From: Dactylosporangium siamense
Lineage (GTDB): Bacteria > Actinomycetota > Actinomycetes > Mycobacteriales > Micromonosporaceae
Reading direction: 5' to 3'
DNA: 64,000 nt
Assembly (NCBI RefSeq): GCF_016862795.1
Contig: NZ_BONQ01000126.1
Span: forward strand, 62,001 to 126,000
Part shown: positions 26,945 to 36,103 of the stretch, piece after piece
Layout of the letters: each line of letters begins with the position of its first letter
Numbering within the stretch: the first letter of the stretch is position 1
Notes under the pieces: generated by a model
The model's database searches: none
Told to the model about the DNA's origin: nothing
The model's input: only the letters and a program-made list of their open reading frames with translations
Program-made: the position numbers and the translations under genes

Positions 26945-27439
26945 TCAGGCCGGTTCGACGGGCAGCCAGAGTTCACAGGTCGCGGTGCTGAAGTCGTTCG
27001 TAGGCTTAAGCACCGCGACGATCTCCGGACCTGGCCGCAGACGCCACGGGTTGAACGGGAACCACGCGGCTGCGGCCGTGGCCCAGGCCTTCTGCAGGGT
27101 CTGCGGATGCGGCCCCGTGGTCCGGATGACCACCCATCTGCCGGCCGGAACTTCGATGATGTCGAGGCCGCCGGGTACCGGCGTACCCGGGGACACGGCG
27201 ACCCCATGAAGGTAGGTCAGCTCGCTGCCCTCGGCGTAGTCGGGGTCAAGGTCGTCGCTGACCGCGAGCAGGCCGCTCGGCTCAGTGTTGCCGAGAGCCT
27301 TCAAACGCAGGTGCTCCTCCGTCGGCAGTGCGGTGATGTGCCGCTGGATGTGCGGGTTGATGCCTTGACGGACCAGCCGGACGCGGGCCGCGTGCCCCAC
27401 GAGCCGGAACTCGGGATGGTCGACGATGCGGGTGTCCAC
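26945..27439 (-). CDS. GyrI-like effector-binding domain protein
   Basis: This 164-residue protein matches the stand-alone GyrI-like small-molecule binding domain: VDHPEFRLVGHAARV at the N-terminus, YLHGVAVS and IEVPAGRWVVIRTTGPHPQTLQ in the middle, and CELWLPVEPA at the end. The start is the GTG at 27439 after the site GAAGGGAGCGAACAC; upstream codons are non-coding. These domains bind amphipathic or cationic compounds and usually act as sensors or as sequestering proteins. It is divergent from the PhyH gene with a 152-bp spacer holding a long inverted repeat. Confidence 0.8.
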   Translation of the reverse strand: MDTRIVDHPEFRLVGHAARVRLVRQGINPHIQRHITALPTEEHLRLKALGNTEPSGLLAVSDDLDPDYAEGSELTYLHGVAVSPGTPVPGGLDIIEVPAGRWVVIRTTGPHPQTLQKAWATAAAAWFPFNPWRLRPGPEIVAVLKPTNDFSTATCELWLPVEPA

Positions 27440-27526
27440 GTGTTCGCTCCCTTCGGCGGTCAGCCGGAGTGCCGAGATCATCAAGCCACCGTCCGACGTC
27501 GACCTTGGTCGCAGCGCACCGGTGGG

Positions 27527-27560
27527 CACCCGACAAAAGCGGCGCAGAAAATGTCGGGTG
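27527..27560. promoter_or_regulatory. Inverted repeat in a divergent promoter
   Basis: CACCCGACA and TGTCGGGTG are 9-bp inverted arms separated by 16 bp, in the spacer between the GyrI-like gene and the phytanoyl-CoA dioxygenase-like gene. They could bind a dimeric regulator controlling both. Confidence 0.4.
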
Positions 27561-27591
27561 ATCGAGACCGGCACCGCCACACGATGGGGGC

Positions 27592-28425
27592 ATGGATGAC
27601 ACGACCTTGGTATCCCACTTTCTTCGCGACGGCTTCGTAAAGCTGGAGGGCGCCGTCGCGCCGCGCGTGGCAGCCGACTGCGCGCGGTTGCTGTGGCGGG
27701 AGACGGGCTGCGACCCGGACGATCCAGCGACGTGGACACAGCCCGTGCACTGGGTGCCCGGCATGGCGCAGGGGCCGTTCGCCGCCGCTCCCAACTCCCC
27801 GTTCCTCCATCACGCGTACGACCTGCTCGTCGGCGCGGGACGCTGGGAGCCGCGCTACTCGCTGGGCACGTTCCCGCTGCGCTTCCCGCACAAAGAGGAG
27901 CCGGACGACGCCGGCTGGCACATCGAGGGCAGCTATCTGCCGGAGGGCGAGAGCTGGTACTTCACCAATGTGCGCTCCCGGGGCCGGGCACTGCTGATGC
28001 TGTTCCTGTTCAGTGAGATCGGTGAGAAGGACGCCCCGACCCGGATCCGGGTCGGCTCACACCTCGACGTGCCGAAGGTACTGGAGAAGTACGGGGAGGA
28101 CGGAGCGAGCGGACTGGCCCTTACGCCCGACCTGGTCACGGCGTCCGAGCACCGGCCGCTCGCCCTCGCCACCGGATCTCCGGGCGACGTCTTCCTGTGC
28201 CACCCATTCCTGGTGCACGCGGCGCAACCGCACCACGGAGCGCGGCCTCGCTTCATGGCCCAACCGCCGCTGATGCCAGCCGCACCGTACGAACTGGAGC
28301 GGGCCGACGGCGCGTACTCACCCGTAGAGATCGCGATCCGTCGGGGTCTCGGGCAGGACGCCCTCGGAACAGACGGAGACGGCACCGACCGCGGCGCCGA
28401 GGCGACGTGCTCCGTCCGTTCCTGA
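27592..28425 (+). CDS. Phytanoyl-CoA dioxygenase (PhyH)-like Fe(II)/2-oxoglutarate oxygenase
   Basis: This 277-residue protein begins with the typical PhyH pattern FLRDGFVKLEGAVAP. The metal site is suggested by WHIEGS (His110, with Glu112 in place of the usual Asp) and by GDVFLCHPFLVHAAQP (second His near 204 or 209), followed by an Arg in GARPRF that would bind 2-oxoglutarate. Family members hydroxylate lipids or secondary metabolites. The ATG at 27592 follows a GGGGGC stretch. No biosynthetic genes lie beside it, so the substrate is unknown. Confidence 0.82.
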   Translation: MDDTTLVSHFLRDGFVKLEGAVAPRVAADCARLLWRETGCDPDDPATWTQPVHWVPGMAQGPFAAAPNSPFLHHAYDLLVGAGRWEPRYSLGTFPLRFPHKEEPDDAGWHIEGSYLPEGESWYFTNVRSRGRALLMLFLFSEIGEKDAPTRIRVGSHLDVPKVLEKYGEDGASGLALTPDLVTASEHRPLALATGSPGDVFLCHPFLVHAAQPHHGARPRFMAQPPLMPAAPYELERADGAYSPVEIAIRRGLGQDALGTDGDGTDRGAEATCSVRS

Positions 28426-28524
28426 GCGCCTGCCCGAAGGTCTTGTCGGAAACCTCGGGGAGCCAAAAGTGAAGTGTGGCAGGCAGGGCATGGGCGGTCT
28501 ACGTGCGACGGAGGCGGGGTTGTA

Positions 28525-29352
28525 GTGGTTCTGCGAGTGAGTGGCCGCAATGCACGGTTCCAGCAGTGGAAAGCTCTCCTCGGCAATCGGACCAAGCGGC
28601 AGCGACGCGGCGAGTTCCTCGTGCAGGGCGTGCGCCCGATCACCATGGCCGTCGAACACGGCTGGCAGATCCGGGAGCTGCTCTACGACACCAGCGCTCA
28701 GCTGTCCGGCTGGGCACGCGAGGCCCTGGACACAGTCCGGGCCGAGAAGTTCGCCGTCTCGCGTGAACTGATGCACGAACTGGGAGGTAAGGCAGACACG
28801 GTTCCAGAGCTACTGGCCGTGGTCGCGCTGCCGGAGGACAACCTGCGCCGTATCCCGGTCGGTCCGACCATGCTCACCGTCGTGTTCGATCGGCCCACGA
28901 GCCCCGGCAATATCGGGACCCTCGTTCGGTCGGCGGACGCCTTCGGCGCCGGCGGCGTCATCGTCACCGGCCACGCCGCCGACGTGTACGACCCGAAGGC
29001 TGTCCGGGCGAGCACCGGCTCGCTGTTCGCCTTGCCCGTGGTCCGGGTGCCCTCACACCAGGCCGTTCTATCCTGGGTCGCTGACGTCCGCGCCAACGGC
29101 ATCGGCATCGGCATCATGGGAACTGATGAGCGCGGCATCCTCGACGCCGCCGAGTACGACTTCACACAGCCCACCCTGACGTTGATCGGAAACGAGACCA
29201 CCGGCCTCAGCTCCGGCTGGCGCGAGGCATGCAACCAGCTCGTCCGGATCCCCATGTTCGGGTCCGCCAGCTCCCTGAACGCGGCGACCGCCGCGACTGT
29301 CGTGATGTACGAATCGGCACGCCAGCGGGCGGCCGCCGCCGCCCGGTGGTAG
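28525..29352 (+). CDS. TrmH/SpoU-family RNA 2'-O-ribose methyltransferase
   Basis: This 275-residue protein has the SPOUT knot motifs: RPTSPGNIGTLVRSADAFGA (motif 1), TLIGNETTGLSSGW (motif 2) and SLNAATAATVVMYES (motif 3), preceded by an N-terminal substrate-binding domain (FLVQGVRPITMAVEHG). Such enzymes 2'-O-methylate rRNA or tRNA with SAM. The frame is open from 28474, but the GTG at 28525 has the site GGAGGCGGGG 5-8 bases upstream and starts the conserved region. It lacks the extended N-terminus of thiostrepton-resistance enzymes, so a housekeeping role is more likely. Confidence 0.88.
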   Translation: MVLRVSGRNARFQQWKALLGNRTKRQRRGEFLVQGVRPITMAVEHGWQIRELLYDTSAQLSGWAREALDTVRAEKFAVSRELMHELGGKADTVPELLAVVALPEDNLRRIPVGPTMLTVVFDRPTSPGNIGTLVRSADAFGAGGVIVTGHAADVYDPKAVRASTGSLFALPVVRVPSHQAVLSWVADVRANGIGIGIMGTDERGILDAAEYDFTQPTLTLIGNETTGLSSGWREACNQLVRIPMFGSASSLNAATAATVVMYESARQRAAAAARW

Positions 29353-29587
29353 CGCGCAGATCGCCGACAGCAGCCACTCCGCCAGGGCCTTCGGCCGCAA
29401 CGCAACGACTCCCAACCGACTCCGAGGCATGAAACGCTACGGACTGCGGACGGCACCCGGCCAGCGCGGATCTCGGCAGTTCCGGGCACCCGCCAGTGCC
29501 GAACGTTGGTCACGACACGTGACCGCTTCCGGTAGCCTGGCGCCCAGTCGGCGGGAGAACCGGACGTCGGGTGCGATCATCGGGTGC

Positions 29588-29959
29588 ATGCAAGCACATG
29601 TCGTCGTGGTACATCCGGGTATGCCGACGATGGTCGACATCGTGGTAGCGGGTGTCCCGTTGCAGGCCGAGTGGGTTGGCCTGCCGCCCAACGTCGGCGA
29701 GCTCGTCGACGTTGAGCTGGACATCGACGTCGTGCTCGGATGGGCCGACGCGATCGCGATGGACGGCGCTGAAGCGACACTGCGCGAGGGCCCCAAGCTG
29801 CGGGGGAACGTCGAGTTGCAGGAGCGGGACCTCCTGACGGTGCGGATAGCTACCGGGCTTCTGCAGGTCGAGGTCGACGACGGTTCCATCGACGTCCCGC
29901 CCGGAACGGCCGTCGTCATGGCGGCCGAGCACCTCAAGCTGTATCCCACCGGCGTATGA
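29588..29959 (+). CDS. Hypothetical protein, 123 aa
   Basis: From an ATG at 29588 a small acidic protein is encoded, rich in beta-forming residues (VDIVVAGVPLQAEWVGLPP and VDVELDIDVVLGWADAIAM). There is no signal peptide or membrane helix. The 53 upstream codons in the same frame look non-coding. I do not recognise the family; the compact size suits an immunity or accessory protein, but that is only a guess. It precedes the insertion-sequence remnant at 30016. Confidence 0.5.
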   Translation: MQAHVVVVHPGMPTMVDIVVAGVPLQAEWVGLPPNVGELVDVELDIDVVLGWADAIAMDGAEATLREGPKLRGNVELQERDLLTVRIATGLLQVEVDDGSIDVPPGTAVVMAAEHLKLYPTGV

Positions 29960-30015
29960 CCACGGCCGTTCCCGACCACCCTGATCTCGGCAAGACATCC
30001 CATGTTCTTTTTGTG

Positions 30016-30573
30016 TCAAGAGGCTGGCTGGATAGGGGCCCAGGCGGTGTCTTCGTGGTAGGTGGTGTTGGTCTTGAGGCAGCCGACGAGGATGCCGACG
30101 AGGCGGTTGCCGAGCTGGCGTAGTGCGGCCTGGTGCCCGATGCCGCGGTTCCGCATGGCGTTGTAGTAGGCACGGGCGCCGGCGGAGCCTCTCATGGCGC
30201 AGAAGGCCCACTGGTGTATGGCGTCGCCGAGGCGGCGGTTGCGGGCGTAGCGGGCCCGCACGACGCGGCGGGCGCCGGAGGCCCGGGTGATGGGCGAGGT
30301 GCCGGCGTAGTTCTTGGGTGCTTTGGTGTCGGCGAACCGCTTCGGGGCGTCACCGAACTCGCCGAGGACCCGGGCGCCGAGGACCACCGGAACATCCGCC
30401 AACGTCCGGCGATGCCGCGAATGCATCCGAGACGACGGCACCGCACACGCCTGACAAACGGCCTGACCGCTACGGACCCGACCCGCGATGACCAACTCGG
30501 GACCAGCGTCCAAGACCTCGTCGATCTCGATGCCGTCCAGATGGGAAAGCAGCTGTCCGACGGCATCGCGCAC
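30016..30573 (-). pseudogene. In-frame chimera of an ISL3 N-terminus and an IS110 C-terminus
   Basis: A single 185-codon minus frame joins two unrelated transposase pieces. Residues 1 to about 65 match the zinc-ribbon start of ISL3 transposases (HLDGIEIDEV, CQACAVPSSRMHSRHRRTLAD). Residues from about 70 to the end match the C-terminal transposase_20 region of IS110/IS116 enzymes (FADTKAPKNYAGTSPITRASG, RNRRLGDAIHQWAF, ALRQLGNRLVGILVGCLK). Neither part has its catalytic core. The junction is near 30370-30380. This is debris of nested or recombined elements, not an active gene. Confidence 0.75.
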
Positions 30574-30676
30574 TCGGGCAACAATTCATGGTCCGACATC
30601 CATCACACAGTTCGCGCCGGAGCCCAGTAGCGACACCACTTGGTCGTCGGTGTGATGCTGAACCCACAGCGAGGAC

Positions 30677-31159
30677 CTACGCCGGCGGCCGCCAGCGCTT
30701 GGCCACCACCAGAGGCGCTGCCGGAGCGGACCACGCCTGCAAACGCAGCCGCTCCATCGTCCGCGGATCCTCATCGGAGTCGATGCCAGCCTGATAAGCC
30801 CGATCAAGGTTGGATTGAGACACACGCAAACGCAGCCAACCGGTCGCCACTGGAAAGCGGCGCGCGTCGAGCTCGTAGTCGGTGCATCCCATGACCACCA
30901 GCTGTCCCGACGAGCAGTAGAAGCTGCCCTCCGCTACGTGGTCGAAGTCAACACTATCGTCAGGCGGCGGCCCGCCCAGCAGCTCAACGCTGACCGCGAT
31001 ATTGACGTTCACCGCGGTGCCGACCGCGACCGCATCTCGGCCGACGGCCAAATGATCATCCGACGCCTGGTCGGTCCACTCGTCGCCGAGGTCAGTCTCC
31101 GACCCCTCGTCGAAGACGTGGATCTGGTAGTAGTCCGCGAACAAGGTCAATTCAGCCAC
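30677..31159 (-). CDS. Hypothetical protein, 160 aa
   Basis: The product starts at a GTG (31159) and reads MAELTLFADYYQIHVFDEGS, then an acidic beta-rich middle and TGWLRLRVSQSNLDRAYQA. The layout (short, cytosolic, acidic, beta-rich with no signal peptide) is like small proteins that sit beside polymorphic toxins as immunity proteins, but I cannot name a family. It is on the same strand as the small gene at 31243 and next to insertion-sequence debris, which suggests an accessory locus. Confidence 0.6.
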   Translation of the reverse strand: MAELTLFADYYQIHVFDEGSETDLGDEWTDQASDDHLAVGRDAVAVGTAVNVNIAVSVELLGGPPPDDSVDFDHVAEGSFYCSSGQLVVMGCTDYELDARRFPVATGWLRLRVSQSNLDRAYQAGIDSDEDPRTMERLRLQAWSAPAAPLVVAKRWRPPA

Positions 31160-31242
31160 GCTGCCATCATGCGCGCCCGCTTCTGTGGTTCACGGGACGC
31201 GCACGAATCTCTGCAAGATCATCCGAGCTGGTCCAAGTGGTG

Positions 31243-31626
31243 TCACTTCTCGCGACCGAAGCCAACTCCGTCCTCCGCCGGCAATGGGCTGATGGGAACG
31301 TGACTCAACGCCCATCGAGCCAGCTGCACCACGCGCTCCTGCGGCAGGTCTGGCAGTTGCTCGAAGTCGTCGGGCAGCAAGTCGAGCATGAAGTTCTCCG
31401 TGCCATCGCCACCGCACTTCATCACGATGAGGCACCGGTAACTCGGCTGCGGGTGGCTCTCTCGAAGGATCGCCCAGAGCGCACCGTTGGCCGAGTCAGA
31501 CACGTGGTCCCGCAACCAACCGGCGCGGCGACCAGCGCCCAGATGCAGCGCACCCGCCTTCTCGCTCAGCACAACAAGATCAGACTTGACGACCCATTTG
31601 ATCGCCTTCGGCACGTCGAATCTCAC
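31243..31626 (-). CDS. Hypothetical protein, 127 aa
   Basis: From a GTG at 31626 this small protein begins MRFDVPKAIKWVVKSDLVVLSEKAG and contains CLIVMKCGGDGTENFMLDLLPDDFEQLPDLP. It is cytosolic with no membrane helix. I do not recognise the family. The gene lies 83 bp upstream of the 160-residue hypothetical gene on the same strand, so the two may be an accessory pair. An immunity role is possible but unsupported. Confidence 0.55.
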   Translation of the reverse strand: MRFDVPKAIKWVVKSDLVVLSEKAGALHLGAGRRAGWLRDHVSDSANGALWAILRESHPQPSYRCLIVMKCGGDGTENFMLDLLPDDFEQLPDLPQERVVQLARWALSHVPISPLPAEDGVGFGREK

Positions 31627-31935
31627 CGTCGCACACTAGCCGCTCGAACCAGGCGTCGACCGTCCCAGCACCAGAACCCCGGCTGGGGCCAGAATCAACC
31701 GTCACACGCATCACTGTTCGTCGCTTCGCCTGAAGGGCACGCGCCGAAACCACGCAACAGCCGCAGACGACCACCGGGGCCAGCTATCACCGCCCCGACG
31801 AGGCCACATGGCAGTGTGCGCCGACGGTGAGGAGTGCATGGGCATACAACGGCAACACCCATGACGTAGACGGCAGGGCGGACGCTGGCGGTGCGGCACT
31901 ACAGTGCGCGGGAGGCGTCGCATTGGAGGCACGGG
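31627..31935. other. Gap upstream of the dynamin-like gene
   Basis: This lies between two divergent genes. I see no open frame with coding character and no clear palindrome. The last 20 bases hold the ribosome site (TTGGAGGCACGGG) for the GTPase gene. Confidence 0.4.
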
Positions 31936-33741
31936 ATGCGGGACACAACGGCGGCGGGGCTGCGCCGGCTCCTCACCGCCGGCATCGACGGCTCCCTGGG
32001 CCACCTGCGCGAGCTCGACGTCGACGCCGCCGCGGACATCGAGGCCGAACACCGCCGCGACCTCACGCGGCCGCGGGTCGTCGTGGTCGGTGCGACCAAA
32101 CGCGGCAAGAGCAGCCTCGTCAACACGCTCATCGGCGTGCCGGGGCTGTCGCCCGTCGACGAGGCCGTCGCCACCGCCGCGTACCTGGACTTCCAGCACG
32201 GCCCCGAGCACGGCGTCCGCGCTCACGTGCCGGGCCTCGAGGAACCCGTCCGGCTCGGCCTCGGCGACCTGCGTGACTGGGGCACGGTGCTCGGGCACCT
32301 GCCCGACGGGATGCGGCCGCCCCGCCGCATCGAGATCCAGCACTCCGCGCCGCTGCTGCGGCACCTCACGCTGACCGACACGCCCGGCACCGGCGGGCTG
32401 GACCCAGCGCACGCCGAGATCGTGATGGACGCCGTGGCCGGGGCCACCGCCGTGCTGTTCGTCGTGGACGCGTCCGCGCCGTTCTCGGCGCCTGAGTTGC
32501 GTTTCCTCGTCGAGGCCGGCGAGCGGGTCGACGTCGTGCTGTTCGCGCTGACCAAGATCGACGCCTACCCCGGCTGGCGGACCATCCTCGCCGACAACAA
32601 GGGCCAGCTGCACACCCACGCACCCCGCTTCGGGTCCGCGCCGTGGTTCCCGGTGTCGGCCCGGCTCTCGGAGCTCGTCACGACGCTGCCGCGGGACGCG
32701 GCGCCCGAGCCCATGGGCGAGTCGGAGATCGTGGCGCTGCAGCGGGTCTTGGTCGACCTGGCGGAGCAGGGGCACCTGCTGCAGCAGGCGAACATACTGC
32801 GCTCGGTGCGCTCCGAGTACATCCGCATCGACCAGGACCTCAGCGACCGGATGAAGGCCACGGACCCCGAACGCGTCCGCGAGGAGCGCTCACGGGTCGC
32901 CGCCCGCAGACGCGCCGAGAGCCGGCGGTGGTCGCTGACCCTGAACACCGAGACGCAACGGGCCAGGGTCGACACCTACAAGCGGCTGCTCTCCTACATC
33001 GCCAGGCTGCGGGACCACTTCGGGGAGCGGATCGATCAGAGCACCAGCGCCGACCTCGCCGGGCTGCCCGCCGAGGTCGACGCGGCGCTCCACGCGCTGT
33101 CGGTGCGGTTGTCGCACGACCTGGAGCTGCGGTTCCGCCGGATCGGTGCGACGGTCCTCGCCGAGGTGTTCCAGCCTGACGAGCTGCAGCACGTCCTGCG
33201 TGGCATCAACGCCCGGCTCCGGCACGGCCTCGGGCTGCGGCGCCGCCCGGACCGGGGCGGCTCGGACGGCGCCAAGGTCGTCGTGTCATCCGCCGGGGTG
33301 GCGATGACGGCCGGCAACGCGGTCACCAGCATCGCCGGCTTCTCGATCCCGGTCGCCGGGGTCGGTCTCGGCCTCGCCGCCGACGCCTACCTGGATTACA
33401 AGCGCCGGCTCATGGCGGACCGGGCCGCCGCGCTGACCTGGTTCCGGGAGGTACTCAGCGAGACCCGGTCCGCGCTCGGCGACGAGATAATCCACCGCTT
33501 CACCGACCTGCAGTACGCCCTGACGCTCGCCCTCGACGAGGCCATCGAACAGCGGATCAAGCAGCTGGACGAGCACCTCGCCGACATCGAACGCTCACTC
33601 GCCGAGGAGAAGGCCGAGCGGGCCCGGCGCCGGGAGGCGCTGAACACCGAACGGGACGGACTGCGCACCCGTATCAAGCAGGTCGACGAGGTCCTCGTCC
33701 AGGTGTGTGCCCTCCTCCCGGCCGAGCCCGCCGGGTCGTGA
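31936..33741 (+). CDS. Bacterial dynamin-like GTPase
   Basis: This 601-residue GTPase has P-loop GATKRGKSS (residues 52-60), switch II TDTPGTG near 158 and the base-recognition motif TKID near 215. A long helical middle follows, then a hydrophobic stretch (ITSIAGF-like, VAMTAGNAV, GVGLGLAADAYLDY) around residues 455-485 that could insert into membrane, and a charged coiled coil near the C-terminus (LAEEKAERARRREAL). This is the plan of bacterial dynamin-like proteins that remodel membranes; in Streptomyces DynA and DynB act as a pair in sporulation septation. The start at 31936 has the site GGAGGCACGGG. Only one copy is present here. Confidence 0.82.
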   Translation: MRDTTAAGLRRLLTAGIDGSLGHLRELDVDAAADIEAEHRRDLTRPRVVVVGATKRGKSSLVNTLIGVPGLSPVDEAVATAAYLDFQHGPEHGVRAHVPGLEEPVRLGLGDLRDWGTVLGHLPDGMRPPRRIEIQHSAPLLRHLTLTDTPGTGGLDPAHAEIVMDAVAGATAVLFVVDASAPFSAPELRFLVEAGERVDVVLFALTKIDAYPGWRTILADNKGQLHTHAPRFGSAPWFPVSARLSELVTTLPRDAAPEPMGESEIVALQRVLVDLAEQGHLLQQANILRSVRSEYIRIDQDLSDRMKATDPERVREERSRVAARRRAESRRWSLTLNTETQRARVDTYKRLLSYIARLRDHFGERIDQSTSADLAGLPAEVDAALHALSVRLSHDLELRFRRIGATVLAEVFQPDELQHVLRGINARLRHGLGLRRRPDRGGSDGAKVVVSSAGVAMTAGNAVTSIAGFSIPVAGVGLGLAADAYLDYKRRLMADRAAALTWFREVLSETRSALGDEIIHRFTDLQYALTLALDEAIEQRIKQLDEHLADIERSLAEEKAERARRREALNTERDGLRTRIKQVDEVLVQVCALLPAEPAGS

Positions 33742-33925
33742 TCGCCGGGTTCACGGCCACCACCGGTGAACAGACCTTCGACAACACAGGCACCAAGCAT
33801 GCGCGCCGTTTACGTGGCCCGGTCGACGGGCCATTGGTGCCCCGCTGGCCACCGTGCGGGTCGGCGTGCGCTGCTTGGCTTCCAGAGCGTCGATGATGTC
33901 GCGGGCGGCGAGATCCGGCGCAGGC

Positions 33926-34804
33926 TCAGACGGCGAGCCGGGCGGTGACCGCGTTCGCCATGCCCTGCTCCCCCGCGGCGTTCGGGTGGAACGGCGCGGC
34001 GGTGTTCTCCGGTACGACGCCCTCGACCCAGCGCACGCTCTTGCCGCGGCACACGTCACGGCCGATCGACGGCGTGTACGTGTCGGCGTATTCGGCGCCA
34101 CCGGCCGCGGCGGTCCGGGCCAGCATCGCGTTGAGCGACTTCGCCACGCTGCGCAGATAGGGCACGTCGCCGAACGCGAACGGCACCGTCGGCCAGCAGC
34201 CGTAGCCGCTGTCGGGCACGATCGTGGGATAGCCGACGACGACGATGCGGGCGTTCGGCGCCGCGGCCCGCACGGCCTGCACGACGGCGGCGATCTTCGG
34301 CGCGGCCGCGGCGATGCGGGCCTGCAACGCATCGACACCGCCGCTGGTGTACCGGTCCCGGCACGGCGTGCCGAACGGGTTGCCGATCCCGTCCTGCGCG
34401 CACGCGGACACGATGCCGGAGAAGCCGATGTCGTTGCCGCCGATGCCGATCGTTACCAGCGCCGTCGCGGCGGTGACCGCGCTGATCTGGGCCGGGACCG
34501 GCAACCCGAGTGTGCCCTTGCCGGCGTTGAGGATGTCGCCGGTCGTCGCGCCGCCGCAGCTGACGTCGGCGAACGAGGCCGACCCGATCGCGCGGGCGAC
34601 GAGCGCCGGGTAGTTGCGGTTGGACCGCACGCAGTTCAGGTCGACCTGGTCGGGGATGAGCGGCCCTGACGTATACGAGTCGCCGAGTGCCACGTACCGG
34701 CCGGCGGGCGCGGCGGCATGGGCGGGCCCGCTCACCACCGTCCCGGCGGTCACGGCAACGGCGATGAGGGCGAATGCACGCAGGCACGGCAGAGCAAGCT
34801 TCAT
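33926..34804 (-). CDS. Secreted SGNH-family esterase/lipase
   Basis: This 292-residue protein has a signal peptide (MKLALPCLRAFALIAVAVTA, cleavage after GPAHA at about residue 30). The SGNH blocks are GDSYTSG with Ser43, GGATTGD, IGIGGNDIGF with the conserved Asn, and FHPNAAG with His273. Six or so cysteines (for example NCVRSN, VSCGG, CAQDG, PCRDR, GCWP, VCRGK) suggest disulfides, as in Streptomyces extracellular lipases of this family. It should hydrolyse lipid esters outside the cell. It stands alone, with a good site (AAAGGGACTGCC) before the ATG. Confidence 0.9.
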   Translation of the reverse strand: MKLALPCLRAFALIAVAVTAGTVVSGPAHAAAPAGRYVALGDSYTSGPLIPDQVDLNCVRSNRNYPALVARAIGSASFADVSCGGATTGDILNAGKGTLGLPVPAQISAVTAATALVTIGIGGNDIGFSGIVSACAQDGIGNPFGTPCRDRYTSGGVDALQARIAAAAPKIAAVVQAVRAAAPNARIVVVGYPTIVPDSGYGCWPTVPFAFGDVPYLRSVAKSLNAMLARTAAAGGAEYADTYTPSIGRDVCRGKSVRWVEGVVPENTAAPFHPNAAGEQGMANAVTARLAV

Positions 34805-35043
34805 GGCAGTCCCTTTGGCGGAAGGGCTGATGCGGGGATCGAAGTCTGCCAGACATAGCGATACTCGTCAATGCCGTCGGTCCGAGCAGCGGCGCAAGGA
34901 AGTGCGGCGACGCGCTCCGGTCGCCGCGAACGGACCGGGACGTGCTGGCTGCACGCCAACCTCGCTCACCTCGACCGGCAGATTGGCGGACGAGGTTCAC
35001 CGGCCGCTGGCCTGAGCGCGGGCTTCATGGGTACCGGAGCCGG

Positions 35044-35964
35044 ATGAGTGGCAAAGTGCTGGTATTCGCTCCCGCGCCCGTGCTGACCGTCACCGTCGAG
35101 CAGGCGGCCGGCGCCCCCGATCTGCACGTCCACCCGGGAGGGCAGGGGGTGTGGCAGGCGCGGATGGCGGCGACGCTCGGCAGCGACGTCACGCTGTGCG
35201 TCAGCGTCGGCGGGGAGACCGGCGAGCTCCTCGACACGCTCCTGGCCGGGCAGGAGAGCACCGTCCGGTCCGTGCGACGCTCGGCCGGCAGCGGCTGGTA
35301 CGTCCACGACCGTCGCGCCGGCACCCGCGAGGCGGTCGCCGACTGGCCCGGCGCGCCGCTGCAACGGCACGACCTGGACGAGCTGTACACGATCGCCCTG
35401 GCCGAGGGGTTGCACAGCGACGTGACCGTGCTCAGCGGCCCCGCCGATCCCACCGTCGTCGACCCCGACGTGTACCGGCGGCTCACCACCGACCTGACCG
35501 GTAACGGCATCCGCGTCGTGGCCGACCTGTCCGGCGACCACCTCAAGGCGGTCCTGCGCGGCGGCGTGGCGTTCGTCAAGGTCAGCCACGAGGAGCTGCT
35601 GCGTGACGGGCGCTCCATTGACGACACCGAGGACGCGTTCGTGGCCGCCGGCCGGACGCTGCTGGATGACGGCGCCGAGGCGGCGCTGGTCAGCCGCGCC
35701 GGTGATCCCGCGTTGGCGTTCTTCGACGGTACGGTGCAGCGCGTGCACGTGCCGCGGCTGCAGATCAAGGATCACCGCGGCGCCGGTGACTCGATGTCGG
35801 CGGGTGTCGCCGCGGTCCTCGCCCGCGGCGGCGACCTGGGCGAGGCGATCCGCACCGGCGCTGCGGCGGGAGCGCTCAACGTGACCCGGCACGGGCTCGG
35901 CACGGGCCGCGCCGACGCGATCGAAGCGTTGCTGTCGCGGGTTCGGCTCGAGTCACTCGGGTAG
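35044..35964 (+). CDS. PfkB-family carbohydrate kinase, 1-phosphofructokinase-like
   Basis: This 306-residue kinase has the PfkB N-terminal substrate region with HPGGQGVWQARMAATLG (as in the GGKGxN motif, here with Q for K and W for N) and the C-terminal catalytic signature DHRGAGDSMSAGVAAVLA near residues 242-259, where the Asp in GAGDS is the base. The family phosphorylates fructose-1-phosphate, tagatose-6-phosphate, ribose and nucleosides with ATP. The altered substrate motif means the substrate may differ from fructose phosphate. The ATG at 35044 is chosen; the frame upstream is non-coding. It is a single gene. Confidence 0.82.
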   Translation: MSGKVLVFAPAPVLTVTVEQAAGAPDLHVHPGGQGVWQARMAATLGSDVTLCVSVGGETGELLDTLLAGQESTVRSVRRSAGSGWYVHDRRAGTREAVADWPGAPLQRHDLDELYTIALAEGLHSDVTVLSGPADPTVVDPDVYRRLTTDLTGNGIRVVADLSGDHLKAVLRGGVAFVKVSHEELLRDGRSIDDTEDAFVAAGRTLLDDGAEAALVSRAGDPALAFFDGTVQRVHVPRLQIKDHRGAGDSMSAGVAAVLARGGDLGEAIRTGAAAGALNVTRHGLGTGRADAIEALLSRVRLESLG

Positions 35965-36103
35965 TCACCCGCGACGGGATCGCCTCGCCCGGCATCCGCC
36001 GTACCTTTCGGGTGTTCCGAACTAGTTACGGCGAATCCGACCGGCTATGACCGGTATGACTGGTGGCGATGGGTTCGCCCGCTCGTGAACGATCGGAACT
36101 GCC

